Source of the DNA: Bacillota bacterium
GTDB lineage: Bacteria > Bacillota > Clostridia > Acetivibrionales > DSM-1351
Assembly: GCA_023391425.1 (NCBI GenBank)
Contig: JAEWAX010000133.1
Span: 62,001-126,000 of the forward strand
Length of the DNA: 64,000 nucleotides
Reading direction: 5' to 3'
Shown here piece after piece: positions 7,672 through 17,009 of this stretch (the first letter of the stretch is position 1; each line of letters begins with the position of its first letter). The position numbers and the translations under genes were made by a program. The notes below the pieces were generated by a model. That model was not told the origin of the DNA. It did not search any database and worked only from the letters and a program-made list of their open reading frames with translations.

Positions 7672-10305
7672 TTGAATGTTATTATAATATTATTTTCTCA
7701 GCTTATACTCTGGAGTGCCTCTGCTGCCATTTTAGGGTGCCTTATTCTTATACTTAAACGCATTTTCAGAGGCAAACTGAGGGCCAAATGGCACTACTAT
7801 ATCTGGTTCCTGCTGGTTATTAAATTGCTGATTCCCTATGCTCCCGAAAGTAACCTGAGCATGTTTAATATAATAACGCCAGTTGTCCAGCAGGTATCTG
7901 GCATAGAAGATTTTTACCCTGTATATGCCAATAGGAGCATATGGGACGCACAAAATACATCTACAGTTCAACAAGAAAATGAGGCACCACAAGTTAAAGA
8001 AAAAAACAATACAGAAAAAACCCCGTCAGCAAGTAGTGCTATTGATGCAGTAAAACCTCAGCGTAAAGCCAGAAGTGAAAATAATCATTATCAGGATATT
8101 TTGCAGATATTATTTTTCATCTGGTTGACAGGTTTTATTCTACTGATATGTTTTACTACTTATGAAAATATAAAATTTAAGAAAAAAATCAGTTCCATTA
8201 CCCTATGCACAAATCAAAGGTTAAATGGAATCCTGGACAAATGTATAGAACAAGTAGGTTTGAAGCGACGCATACCCATATTCCATACAATTCAGACAAG
8301 AACCCCGTCACTTTATGGTGTGATTAAACCTAAAATCCTTATATCTAGTGGTTTTGCGGAGAATTTTAACGATGATGAACTTAGATACATACTTTGTCAC
8401 GAGTTGTCTCATTATAAAAGAAAAGACATCCTTACAAACTGGATACTTACCATATTACAGTTAATACACTGGTTTAATCCAATAATCTGGTACAGCTTTT
8501 ATATAATGCGTCAGGATTGTGAAATAGCCTGTGATGCCCAAGTATTGTCCTGTCTGGAAGAATCCGAGCGCATTAAATATGGACAGACAATTATAAATCT
8601 TTTAAAAGTATTTACAGAATCGTATTTCATTCCATCCACTGCAGGTCTTATAAAAAGTAAATCAGGATTAAAAAGGAGGATAACAATGATAAGTTTATTT
8701 AAAAAGAAATCCTGGGTAAGTGCACTTGGAGCTATTGCTTTGATTGTCGTTGTCGCTATAGTAGGCTTACCTAGCCCAAAATTACTGGCAAGTTCAGATG
8801 AAGTAATTCATTTTAAAGACAGCAATATTCAGGCTGCTGTTGAGAAATCCTTAGAAAAGCCCTCTGGAAGTACCATATTAAAATCCGATATGCAGAAAGT
8901 AAAAGGACTTAACATTCAGATGGTATCTTATGCTGATGATATCAAGTACTGTACCAATCTTGAATCATTATTGCTACATACTCCAATAGATTTCAAACTA
9001 CTTGGCAACATTAAGAGCCTGAAATCCATAACCTTAAATTATGATATCTCAGATCTAAAAGATATCAATTACTGTAAAAATCTTGAGGAACTAGATGTGG
9101 TAAGCTATACAGCCGGAAATACCAGTACGTTTTCCAATTTGACAGGACTAAAAAAATTGTCAATAGGTTTTAAAGTCAGCAACACGGATCTAAGCGGACT
9201 AAAGAGTCTCAAACGACTTAATGAAATAACATTTTTTTCGCTTAAAGGAAAAAACAACCTTAATGAATTGAGCAACCTGAAGCAGTTAAAAACCCTTAGG
9301 CTAATTCTCTGTTCTGATTTAGAAAATATAGACTCACTTTCCTCAGTAAGCAACCTTTCTATTATAGACCAAACAAAGCTTACCAACGAAAGTATTCAAG
9401 TATTGAAAAAGTTTAAAAATCTTCGGAACCTCTGGATTGAGGAAATAACAATTAAAGACCTGAAGTTTTTAGAAAAGCTTACAGACCTTGAGAGTTTGAT
9501 TATGATGAATACACAAATTAAAGATATCAGTCCTCTGAAAAATTTAACCAAGCTGACTCATCTTAATCTTGCTGGAAATAGAATCAGTGATATCGGTGTA
9601 CTTGCAAACATGAAAAAGCTTAAGTATATTGAACTGGAAGTAAACAGAATCAAAAATATTGAACCCCTTTCGGACTTAAAGGATGTTGAGACTCTTTACC
9701 TTAACATTAATCAAATTTCTAACATTAGCGCTCTTTCAGGATTAACTAATCTGAAGATATTAAATCTGGAAAAAAATAAAATTGTTGATATAAGCCCTCT
9801 TAGAAGTCTAGTAAATGTTGACAACTTAAATCTAAGCCAAAACTCCATTAAAGACATTAATGCTCTTGCGAGTATGAAAAAGCTTAACACCCTTTATCTG
9901 CGAGATAATCAAATTACCGATATAGCAATACTAGGCAAGCTTGCTGAGCTTAATGAAATTGATTTAAGTAATAATAAGATTGTTGATATTAGCCCCCTTA
10001 GAAGTCTAGTAAATGTTGATACCTTACATCTGAGCCAAAACTACATTAAAGACATTAATACACTTGCGAGTATGAAAAAGCTTAACACTCTTTTTCTGCG
10101 AGATAATCAAATTTCCGATATAGCAATACTAGGCACGCTTGTCCAGCTTAACGGAATTGATTTGAGTAATAATAAAATTACAAATGTTAAGCCTCTTGCT
10201 GGACTGACGAAATTATTGAAAGGACATTTAATGCTAAAAGGAAATAGTATCAAAGACTATAGTCCGATATCAGCTTTTTACAATCCCGAGGATGAAAGAG
10301 ATTAA
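7672..10305 (+). CDS. BlaR1-like M56 metalloprotease with leucine-rich-repeat sensor domain
   Basis: A membrane protein of about 877 residues. The N-terminal part has several transmembrane helices and an M56 protease domain with zinc motif HELSHYKRKD (H243/H247) and a downstream EIACDA motif. One more membrane helix follows near residues 347-368. The rest, from about residue 400, is a leucine-rich-repeat array of 22-residue units of internalin type (LxxLxxLxLxxNxIxDI). In classical BlaR1/MecR1 this position holds a penicillin-binding domain. The TTG at 7672 has AAAGGTGG 9 nt upstream; a TTG at 7663 overlaps the blaI stop. Likely role: sense an unknown envelope ligand and cut the BlaI-like repressor. 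Confidence 0.85.
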   Translation: MNVIIILFSQLILWSASAAILGCLILILKRIFRGKLRAKWHYYIWFLLVIKLLIPYAPESNLSMFNIITPVVQQVSGIEDFYPVYANRSIWDAQNTSTVQQENEAPQVKEKNNTEKTPSASSAIDAVKPQRKARSENNHYQDILQILFFIWLTGFILLICFTTYENIKFKKKISSITLCTNQRLNGILDKCIEQVGLKRRIPIFHTIQTRTPSLYGVIKPKILISSGFAENFNDDELRYILCHELSHYKRKDILTNWILTILQLIHWFNPIIWYSFYIMRQDCEIACDAQVLSCLEESERIKYGQTIINLLKVFTESYFIPSTAGLIKSKSGLKRRITMISLFKKKSWVSALGAIALIVVVAIVGLPSPKLLASSDEVIHFKDSNIQAAVEKSLEKPSGSTILKSDMQKVKGLNIQMVSYADDIKYCTNLESLLLHTPIDFKLLGNIKSLKSITLNYDISDLKDINYCKNLEELDVVSYTAGNTSTFSNLTGLKKLSIGFKVSNTDLSGLKSLKRLNEITFFSLKGKNNLNELSNLKQLKTLRLILCSDLENIDSLSSVSNLSIIDQTKLTNESIQVLKKFKNLRNLWIEEITIKDLKFLEKLTDLESLIMMNTQIKDISPLKNLTKLTHLNLAGNRISDIGVLANMKKLKYIELEVNRIKNIEPLSDLKDVETLYLNINQISNISALSGLTNLKILNLEKNKIVDISPLRSLVNVDNLNLSQNSIKDINALASMKKLNTLYLRDNQITDIAILGKLAELNEIDLSNNKIVDISPLRSLVNVDTLHLSQNYIKDINTLASMKKLNTLFLRDNQISDIAILGTLVQLNGIDLSNNKITNVKPLAGLTKLLKGHLMLKGNSIKDYSPISAFYNPEDERD
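9781..10176 (+). repeat. 198-bp tandem duplication inside the LRR region
   Basis: Bases 9781-9978 and 9979-10176 are nearly identical copies encoding 66 residues (three LRR units) each, with only scattered substitutions. This is a young in-frame duplication lengthening the sensor solenoid. Confidence 0.85.
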
Positions 10306-10370
10306 AAGGTATTTTAACCAATATAAAATATTCGCTTTACAAATTCATATCTTTATTTTAAGGATATTGC

Positions 10371-10403
10371 ACAAAACCCGCTATGAATCATAGCGGGTTT
10401 TGT
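10371..10403 (+). terminator. intrinsic terminator after LRR-M56 gene
   Basis: A perfect 15-bp stem with a 3-nt loop (ACAAAACCCGCTATG, 10371-10385, with its complement 10389-10403), followed by a T-rich run. It lies 66 bp after the stop codon. Confidence 0.85.
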
Positions 10404-10410
10404 GTTTCGT

Positions 10411-10541
10411 TTTATCCGATGTCTACCGCCGCTAATTCCTTGTTTGCATTTACTCATAAGCGGCGCTACGACCCTGGATAACGATTTCTAAGATTTATAG
10501 GTAGCTACGCTCCCTCTGAATCTAAGAACTCTGTTTATATT
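10411..10541 (-). repeat. dispersed repeat copy A (purD 3' side)
   Basis: Read on the minus strand this gene-free block aligns with copy B (13592-13741) over most of its length. Shared blocks include AGAGTT-TTAGATT, GGTCGTAGCGCC, AGCGGCG and GACATCGGATAAA. It contains the hairpin arms CGCCGCTTA and TAAGCGGCG. Its two ends also match the 66-bp copy C at 54335-54400. Confidence 0.7.
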
Positions 10542-10557
10542 TACATGAGAAGTTTTT

Positions 10558-11817
10558 TTACTTTCTTCCAATATCTTTTCTATAATGCATTCCCTCAAAG
10601 CTTATTTTTTCTATTCCTGCATAGGCTTTATCTATTGCCTTATCCATAGTCTCTTCAACTGCTGTTACTCCTAATACTCTTCCACCAGCAGTATAGAAAT
10701 TTCCGTCTTTAAAAGAAGTACCAGCATGAAATACAATAGTATCACCATTTGCCTGTGCCTCTTTAAGTCCACTTATCTTTAGCCCTGTAGCATATTTCCC
10801 AGGATATCCACCAGAAGCAGCAACAACACATACAGCAGCATTATCATTCCATTCAATATTAGTATCTGCAAGTTTTTCATCAATAATTGCTTCAAAAATA
10901 TCCAATAAATCAGTCTTTAGCCTTGGTATTACAACCTGTGTTTCAGGATCACCAAATCTAGCATTGTATTCTAGAACCTTAGGACCATCCTTTGTAAGCA
11001 TTAAACCAAAATAGATAACACCTTTAAATTTACGTCCCTCTTTGTTCATTGCATCAATAGTTGGAATGAATACTTCCTTCATACAGTAGTCTGCAAGCTT
11101 TTCATCATATAAAGGACTTGGTGAAAAAGTCCCCATCCCCCCAGTATTTGGCCCTTCATCATGGTCAAAAGCACGTTTGTGGTCTTGAGAAGATACCATT
11201 GGAACAATTGTTTTTCCATCTGTAAAAGCTAGAATAGACACCTCTGGTCCTTCAATATATTCTTCTATAACTACCTTGCTACCAGCATTTCCAAAGCGTA
11301 ACTCATTCATCATGCTTTTTACAGCATCCTTAGCTTCTTCAATAGTTTGTGCTATAATAACACCCTTACCCAATGCCAATCCGTCTGCTTTCACAACTAT
11401 TGGAGCATTGCAGGTATCAAGATAGCTTAGCGCATCAGCACTATTTTCAAACACCATATATCCAGCTGTAGGAATGTTATACTTCTTCATTAAGTCCTTA
11501 GAAAATGCCTTGCTGCTCTCAATAATAGCAGCGGCTTTGACAGGACCAAAAGCCCTGATTCCAGCTTCATTGAGTTTATCTACCATACCTGCTGCAAGAG
11601 GATCATCAGGTGCTACGACTACTAAATCCATTTTATTAGCTTTAGAGAAATCTACTATACCATCTATGTCAGTTGCTTTTATGCCGACACATGTTGCAAG
11701 CTCTGAGATTCCACCATTTCCTGGTGCACAGTATAATTCACTTATCTTTGGGCTTTGAGCAAGTTTCCATACAAGAGTATGTTCTCTTCCTCCCCCTCCA
11801 ACCACCAATACCTTCAT
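10558..11817 (-). CDS. purD: phosphoribosylamine-glycine ligase
   Basis: A 419-residue ATP-grasp enzyme joining glycine to phosphoribosylamine in de novo purine synthesis. It starts MKVLVVGGGGREHTL, has the ATP-grasp lid GLALGKGVI, the EGPEVSILAF strand and the metal/phosphate loop YNARFGDPETQ. Length is standard. The start has AGGAGG. It is the last gene of the minus-strand pur cluster and is separated from purH by a large palindromic element. Confidence 0.97.
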   Translation of the reverse strand: MKVLVVGGGGREHTLVWKLAQSPKISELYCAPGNGGISELATCVGIKATDIDGIVDFSKANKMDLVVVAPDDPLAAGMVDKLNEAGIRAFGPVKAAAIIESSKAFSKDLMKKYNIPTAGYMVFENSADALSYLDTCNAPIVVKADGLALGKGVIIAQTIEEAKDAVKSMMNELRFGNAGSKVVIEEYIEGPEVSILAFTDGKTIVPMVSSQDHKRAFDHDEGPNTGGMGTFSPSPLYDEKLADYCMKEVFIPTIDAMNKEGRKFKGVIYFGLMLTKDGPKVLEYNARFGDPETQVVIPRLKTDLLDIFEAIIDEKLADTNIEWNDNAAVCVVAASGGYPGKYATGLKISGLKEAQANGDTIVFHAGTSFKDGNFYTAGGRVLGVTAVEETMDKAIDKAYAGIEKISFEGMHYRKDIGRK

Positions 11818-11857
11818 ATTTTCAGCCTCCTAAATTCGAGTTTTAGTTTACTAAAAA

Positions 11858-11977
11858 AGAGTGTTGCTAACTAATATCATATACATACATTTTTAAGGTT
11901 CTGTATAAATATACTCACGTACAACTTATACAGAAAATCCATTTCGCATATTGTATTAGTCTGTTTTGCAACACTCT
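11858..11977. repeat. 120-bp imperfect palindromic element between purH and purD
   Basis: Outer arms AGAGTGTTGC (11858-11867) and GCAACACTCT (11968-11977) enclose inner arms TTCTGTATAA and TTATACAGAA. The intervening CTAATA/TATTAG segments also match in register, so the whole unit folds on itself. It resembles a MITE-like or intercistronic palindromic repeat. No target-site duplication is obvious. Confidence 0.65.
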
Positions 11978-11986
11978 CATCTTATT

Positions 11987-13531
11987 TTAGTGCTTGAAAT
12001 GTCTCATTCCTGTGAACACCATTGCTATTCCGTATTTATTACATGCATCTATTGAATCCTGATCATGTATAGAACCACCTGGTTGAATAATTGCTTTTAT
12101 ACCAGCTGCCGCTGCTGTCTCAACACAGTCAGAGAATGGGAAATACGCATCTGACGCCAATACTGCTCCTTTTGATCTCTCTCCGGCATATTCAATAGCA
12201 ACTCTTGTAGGTAATATTCTGTTTGTTTGTCCTGGACCAACACCTAAAGTTCTCTTATCCTTTGCAATAGCTATAGCATTTGATTTTGTGTGCTTTACAA
12301 CCTTCATAGCAAATGTTAAGTCTTCCATCTGCTCCTTTGTTGGTTGTACATTTGTAACACATTTTAAATCTTCTTGGTTAAATAACTCGTTATCATACTT
12401 CTGAACCAATAGTCCACCAGCAACCTTCTTTATATCAAGAATATCGTCAGAAGGCTTCTCTTCAATTCCCTCTAGTTTTAACAATCTAATGTTTTTCTTT
12501 TGAGAAAGCACAGCAAACGCCTCTTCTGAGAAGGCTGGTGCTATAACTATTTCAATGAATATTTTGTTTATTTCCTCTGCTGTTTTTAAATCTATTTCTC
12601 TATTAGCAGCTATTATTCCGCCAAAAATTGAAGTTGGATCTGATTCGTAAGCTCTCATGTAAGCATCGTATATATTTTCTGCGCTTCCAACTCCGCATGG
12701 ATTTGTATGCTTTACAGCAACTACTGTAGGCTCATCAAACTCTTTGAGAAGCATTAATGCACCATTTGTATCGTTAATATTATTGAAGGATAACTCTTTT
12801 CCATGAAGTTGAACTGCACTTGGAAGAACTCCTCTATTAGCTCCAATTTCTTTATAGAAGACTGCATTTTGATGAGGATTTTCGCCATAACGCATTTCTT
12901 GAGATTTCTCAAAAGTAAGAGAAAGTGTTTCTGGGAATTCAATATCACCAAGAGTATCTCTTAGATATTTAGCTATAAGTGTATCATAGTGGCTAGTGTG
13001 CTCAAAAACCTTGTATGCTAATCTAAACTTGGTATTTGCACTAGTATCTCCTGTTTCATTAATCTCAGTAAGTACTTTTTCATAATCAGCTGGATCAACT
13101 ACTACTGTAACATCCTGATAGTTCTTAGCAGCAGCTCTTATCATTGTTGGGCCACCAATATCAATATTCTCAATTGCCTCAGCTAATTCAACATTTCCCT
13201 TTAAAATTGTTTGTTTGAATGGATATAAGTTAATAACTACTAAATCAATTGTTTCTACGCCTAATTCCTTAATCTGTTTCATATGTTCTTCATTGCTTCT
13301 CATAGCTAAAATTCCTGCATGTACTTTTGGATGCAATGTTTTTACTCTTCCATCAAGACATTCTGGAAAACCTGTAACATCAGAGATATTTATTACCTTT
13401 AGTCCTGCAGCCGAAAGAGCTTTTTCAGTTCCACCTGTAGAAATTATTTCTATTCCTTTACTAGCTAGTGCAGAGGCAAACTCAACAATACCTGTTTTGT
13501 CTGATACACTTATTAATGCGCGCTTAATCAT
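11987..13531 (-). CDS. purH: bifunctional AICAR transformylase/IMP cyclohydrolase
   Basis: A 514-residue protein catalysing the last two steps to IMP. The N-terminal cyclohydrolase domain opens MIKRALISVSDKTGI and contains STGGTEKAL and GRVKTLHPKVH. The C-terminal transformylase domain has RYGENPHQNA, KHTNPCGVG, KHTKSNAI and the terminal GGSIHDQDSI and AMVFTGMRHFKH. The ATG at 13531 is the start because GGAGG lies 9 nt upstream; the ATG at 13552 overlaps that site. Confidence 0.97.
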   Translation of the reverse strand: MIKRALISVSDKTGIVEFASALASKGIEIISTGGTEKALSAAGLKVINISDVTGFPECLDGRVKTLHPKVHAGILAMRSNEEHMKQIKELGVETIDLVVINLYPFKQTILKGNVELAEAIENIDIGGPTMIRAAAKNYQDVTVVVDPADYEKVLTEINETGDTSANTKFRLAYKVFEHTSHYDTLIAKYLRDTLGDIEFPETLSLTFEKSQEMRYGENPHQNAVFYKEIGANRGVLPSAVQLHGKELSFNNINDTNGALMLLKEFDEPTVVAVKHTNPCGVGSAENIYDAYMRAYESDPTSIFGGIIAANREIDLKTAEEINKIFIEIVIAPAFSEEAFAVLSQKKNIRLLKLEGIEEKPSDDILDIKKVAGGLLVQKYDNELFNQEDLKCVTNVQPTKEQMEDLTFAMKVVKHTKSNAIAIAKDKRTLGVGPGQTNRILPTRVAIEYAGERSKGAVLASDAYFPFSDCVETAAAAGIKAIIQPGGSIHDQDSIDACNKYGIAMVFTGMRHFKH

Positions 13532-13591
13532 AATCAAAATCCTCCAATTCATAAATTTTAAAATATAAAATATTAACCCAACTTACCTGAT

Positions 13592-13741
13592 ATAAAAGAG
13601 TTATTAGATTTAGTAAAAACTTTCTATCTAAATCTAAAAATCATTTTCCAAGGTCGTAGCGCCTTATCTTCCTATTTTCAAAGCAGGAGCATCAGCGGCG
13701 CTTGACATTGGAAAAATGTCAGCAGTATACTACTCTTTTAT
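13592..13741 (+). repeat. dispersed repeat copy B, between purN and purH
   Basis: A 150-bp element closed by ATAAAAGAGT (13592-13601) and ACTCTTTTAT (13732-13741). Nested arms are CATTTTCCA with TGGAAAAATG, and AGCGCC with GGCGCT. It matches the reverse complement of copy A. It fills most of the purN-purH gap and may form a stable intercistronic hairpin. Confidence 0.7.
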
Positions 13742-13756
13742 TGGACAAGTTGAGAT

Positions 13757-14380
13757 TTAGACTATTCTCACTCTCTTGCCATCGATAACCAACCTATTTT
13801 CAGCAAACAGTTTTATCGCCTCAGGTAATATCTCCCATTCTGCCTGTTCCATAACTCTTCTCTGAAGTGTTTCTGGAGTATCATCATCTTCAACATTTAC
13901 TGCCTTTTGTAGTATTATTGGGCCTGTATCGGCCTCTAATTCAACGAAATGTACTGTTGCACCTGTTACCTTGGCGCCTGCTTCCAGTACATGCTGATGT
14001 GGAATAATTCCATAGAAGCCTCTCCCACAAAATGCAGGTATTAGTGATGGATGAATGTTGATAACTCTTTTGCTGTAATACTTATTGAAACGTTCACCCA
14101 AAATGGATAAAAATCCTGCCATAACAACTAAATCAACCTTGTGCTCGATAAAGTGCTTAATTAAGGCCTCATCATAATCGTCCATATTATCAAAAGATTT
14201 TCTGGATATACAAGTATTATTAATATTATGGTCTTTTGCCCTTTGAAGCGCATATACATCAGCCTTGCTAGAAACTACAGTAACAATTTTGGCATTCTTT
14301 ATATATCCGCTTTCTAGTTTGTCTATTATAGCCTGAAGGTTTGAACCACCCCCAGACACCAATACGCCTATATTTAGCAT
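13757..14380 (-). CDS. purN: phosphoribosylglycinamide formyltransferase
   Basis: A 207-residue folate-dependent transformylase. LVSGGGSNLQAIID begins the Rossmann fold and VVMAGFLSIL leads into the INIHPSLIPAFCG active-site loop with its catalytic histidine. TGATVHFVELEADTGPII supplies the conserved H and D. It overlaps purM by 7 bp, a typical coupling in this operon. Confidence 0.96.
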   Translation of the reverse strand: MLNIGVLVSGGGSNLQAIIDKLESGYIKNAKIVTVVSSKADVYALQRAKDHNINNTCISRKSFDNMDDYDEALIKHFIEHKVDLVVMAGFLSILGERFNKYYSKRVINIHPSLIPAFCGRGFYGIIPHQHVLEAGAKVTGATVHFVELEADTGPIILQKAVNVEDDDTPETLQRRVMEQAEWEILPEAIKLFAENRLVIDGKRVRIV

Positions 14381-15396
14381 ATATCAACACCTGCTTCACC
14401 CTCGGTTATTGAACCAATAATGTAAGCCTCTTCGCCTGTTGATTTCAAATAAGCTATAATTTCATCAGCCTTGATTGCATCTACAGCCAAAACCATACCA
14501 ATTCCCATGTTGAAGGTATTAAATATATCTCTGTCACTCATGTTTCCTAAATCTCTAAGAAGATTGAATATTGGGAGTATAGGCCATGTGCCTTTTTGAA
14601 TATTTACTCTTAAACCTTCCGGAATCATTCTTGGGATGTTTTCAATAAATCCACCACCCGTTATGTGAGAGATTCCTTTAACTTCAAATTTCTCTAATAA
14701 AGCAAGGATTGTTTTTACATATATTTTTGTTGGCTTTATAAGCTCCTCACCGAGTTTACAACCAAGTTTTTCAACATATTCATTCAGACTTTTCTCAGTT
14801 GGATTAACGAGTTTTCTTACCAATGAATATCCGTTACTATGAATTCCTGAAGATGGAAGTCCAATAAGCTTATCGCCTGCTTTTATATTAGTTCCATTAA
14901 TTATTTTATTTTTATCTACTATTCCTACAGCAAAACCTGCTAAATCGTATTCGTCTAGAGGATAAAATCCAGGCATTTCTGCAGTTTCTCCGCCAATCAA
15001 AGAGCACCCTGACATTACACAGCCCTCAGCTACACCTTTTACAATCTCAGCAACCTTTTCAGGATAGTTCTTTCCTACAGCAACATAATCCAAGAAGAAT
15101 AATGGCTCTGCTCCGCTGCACACTATATCATTTACACACATAGCAACACAGTCAATTCCTACTGTATCATGTTTGTTCAATAAAAAAGCCATTTTTAGCT
15201 TTGTACCAACTCCATCTGTGCCAGAAACTAAGACTGGCTGTTCATATTTTGATTTATCTAAACTAAAAAGTCCACCAAACCCGCCTAATTCAGTCATAAC
15301 CTCTGGTCTAAAAGTGCGTTTAACATGGTTTTTCATTAACTTAACTGCTTCATACCCTGCTTCAACGTCAACGCCTGCATCTCTGTATGTAGTCAT
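14374..15396 (-). CDS. purM: phosphoribosylformylglycinamidine cyclo-ligase
   Basis: A 340-residue AIR synthase of the PurM/ThiL fold. It begins with TYRDAGVDVEAGYEAVKLMK and has the VSGTDGVGTKL ATP site, GIDCVAMCVNDI, and LIGGETAEMPGFY. The C-terminal region contains HITGGGFIENIPR. It forms the aminoimidazole ring from FGAM and ATP. Placed between purF and purN, overlapping the latter. Confidence 0.96.
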   Translation of the reverse strand: MTTYRDAGVDVEAGYEAVKLMKNHVKRTFRPEVMTELGGFGGLFSLDKSKYEQPVLVSGTDGVGTKLKMAFLLNKHDTVGIDCVAMCVNDIVCSGAEPLFFLDYVAVGKNYPEKVAEIVKGVAEGCVMSGCSLIGGETAEMPGFYPLDEYDLAGFAVGIVDKNKIINGTNIKAGDKLIGLPSSGIHSNGYSLVRKLVNPTEKSLNEYVEKLGCKLGEELIKPTKIYVKTILALLEKFEVKGISHITGGGFIENIPRMIPEGLRVNIQKGTWPILPIFNLLRDLGNMSDRDIFNTFNMGIGMVLAVDAIKADEIIAYLKSTGEEAYIIGSITEGEAGVDIC

Positions 15397-15477
15397 ATTC
15401 TTCTCCTTTAAATAATATTAAAAAATTCAATTTAAACTTTATTACTTCTGACTATGATGACTAATAAAAACTATATT

Positions 15478-16941
15478 CTAGCAGCCACAGCTAAATTTAT
15501 CTCCTTCAGCAGGAACATCAATAGGGTATTCTCCAGTTAAACAGGCTGAGCAGAAGCCACATTTTGAACCAACTGGTGTCTGCAAAAGCCCCTCCAAACT
15601 CAAATATCCTAAAGAGTCGGCGCAAATCATTTCCTTTATTTCTTCAACAGAAAGCTTATCTGCAACCAATTCTTTTCTTGATGAAATATCTATCCCAAAA
15701 TAACATGGGAATTTAAGAGGTGGTGAGCTAACTCTCATATGAACCTCTTTTGCTCCAGCTTTTTTTAGAATCTGAACAATTCGTCTAGTAGTTGTACCTC
15801 TAACAATTGAATCATCAATTATAACAACTCTTTTGCCTTCAATTGTCTTTTTAATTGCATTGTGTTTTATTCTGACAGCCATCTCTCTCATACCTTGGCT
15901 GGGTTGAATAAAAGTTCTACCAATATATTTATTTTTTACAATTCCTTCTCCATAAGGAATGCCTGATTGTTTTGAGAAACCTAATGCTGCTGAAAGACCG
16001 GAATCAGGTACACCAATTACTACATCAGCATCTACTGGATGCTCAATGGCTAATTGTTTTCCAGCCTCATATCTTGATTGCTGAACACTTGCTCCATCTA
16101 TTACACTATCTGGTCTCGCAAAGTAAACGAACTCAAAAATGCAAAGCTTTGTATCTTTATAATTAAATGGTCTAACTGACCTTATTTCATTATTTTCAAT
16201 TATTACAATTTCACCAGGCTCAATATCTCTGATAAATTCAGCATTAACAGCATCTAATGCACATGATTCAGAGGCAATAACATATGCTGTCGAAGTTTTT
16301 CCGATGCATAATGGCCTTATTCCAAAAGGATCCCTAACTCCCAGCATTTTGTTAGCTGTCATTAGTATCAATCCATAAGAGCCTTTGACATCATGCATCA
16401 TTTTCTCTACAGCTTCCTCAAGTACATTTGTAGTTATGCTATGTTTAGTTATTAAATTTACTAAAACCTCAGTGTCATTCGTTGTCTGAAATATAGTTCC
16501 GGCCTCTTCCATTTGTTCTCTAAGAGTTGCTGCATTAACAATGTTTCCATTATGAGCAAGAGCGATTTGTCCATTTCTAGATCTAACAACTATTGGTTGT
16601 GCATTTTCACGGCGACTTGCACCTGTTGTTGAGTAACGAACATGACCTACAGCCATTGTTCCTTTCAGGTGATTTAGTACAACTCTATCAAATATTTCTG
16701 GTACTAATCCCATGTCCTTGTGGAACACAATTGTTTCCTTGTCACTTACAGCAATTCCGGCACTTTCCTGTCCTCTATGCTGCAGAGAGTAAAGGCCATA
16801 ATATGTCATACCAGCAACATCTAAATCATTATCACCCATCGAATATATTCCAAATACACCACATTCTTCATGCATTTTATCCATTCGTTCATCAAAGCAG
16901 TCTAAATTGTTACATTGTAAACATTGTCCGAAATCACACAT
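15478..16941 (-). CDS. purF: amidophosphoribosyltransferase
   Basis: A 487-residue enzyme for the first committed purine step, PRPP plus glutamine to phosphoribosylamine. A 26-residue propeptide precedes the nucleophile in MHEECGVFG (Cys27), which is exposed by processing. The Ntn glutaminase domain has SLQHRGQESAG and HNGNIVN. The C-terminal PRTase domain has the PRPP loop VVIIDDSIVRGTT and cysteines (KCGFCSACL) for the [4Fe-4S] cluster seen in the Bacillus-type enzyme. The extra Cys-rich propeptide (QCLQCNNLDC) is slightly unusual. Confidence 0.96.
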   Translation of the reverse strand: MCDFGQCLQCNNLDCFDERMDKMHEECGVFGIYSMGDNDLDVAGMTYYGLYSLQHRGQESAGIAVSDKETIVFHKDMGLVPEIFDRVVLNHLKGTMAVGHVRYSTTGASRRENAQPIVVRSRNGQIALAHNGNIVNAATLREQMEEAGTIFQTTNDTEVLVNLITKHSITTNVLEEAVEKMMHDVKGSYGLILMTANKMLGVRDPFGIRPLCIGKTSTAYVIASESCALDAVNAEFIRDIEPGEIVIIENNEIRSVRPFNYKDTKLCIFEFVYFARPDSVIDGASVQQSRYEAGKQLAIEHPVDADVVIGVPDSGLSAALGFSKQSGIPYGEGIVKNKYIGRTFIQPSQGMREMAVRIKHNAIKKTIEGKRVVIIDDSIVRGTTTRRIVQILKKAGAKEVHMRVSSPPLKFPCYFGIDISSRKELVADKLSVEEIKEMICADSLGYLSLEGLLQTPVGSKCGFCSACLTGEYPIDVPAEGDKFSCGC

Positions 16942-16969
16942 GAGTTACTCCTTTTATTAATTAGTTTGG

Positions 16970-17009
16970 TTGGTTATATTTCCTCTAAGTTGGTTATATT
17001 TCCTCTAAC
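16970..17009. repeat. 20-bp tandem duplication at the 3' end of purE
   Basis: Two adjacent 20-bp copies, 16970-16989 and 16990-17009, differ only at the last base. The right copy includes the last codons and stop of purE; the left copy is in the purE-purF gap. Confidence 0.8.
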
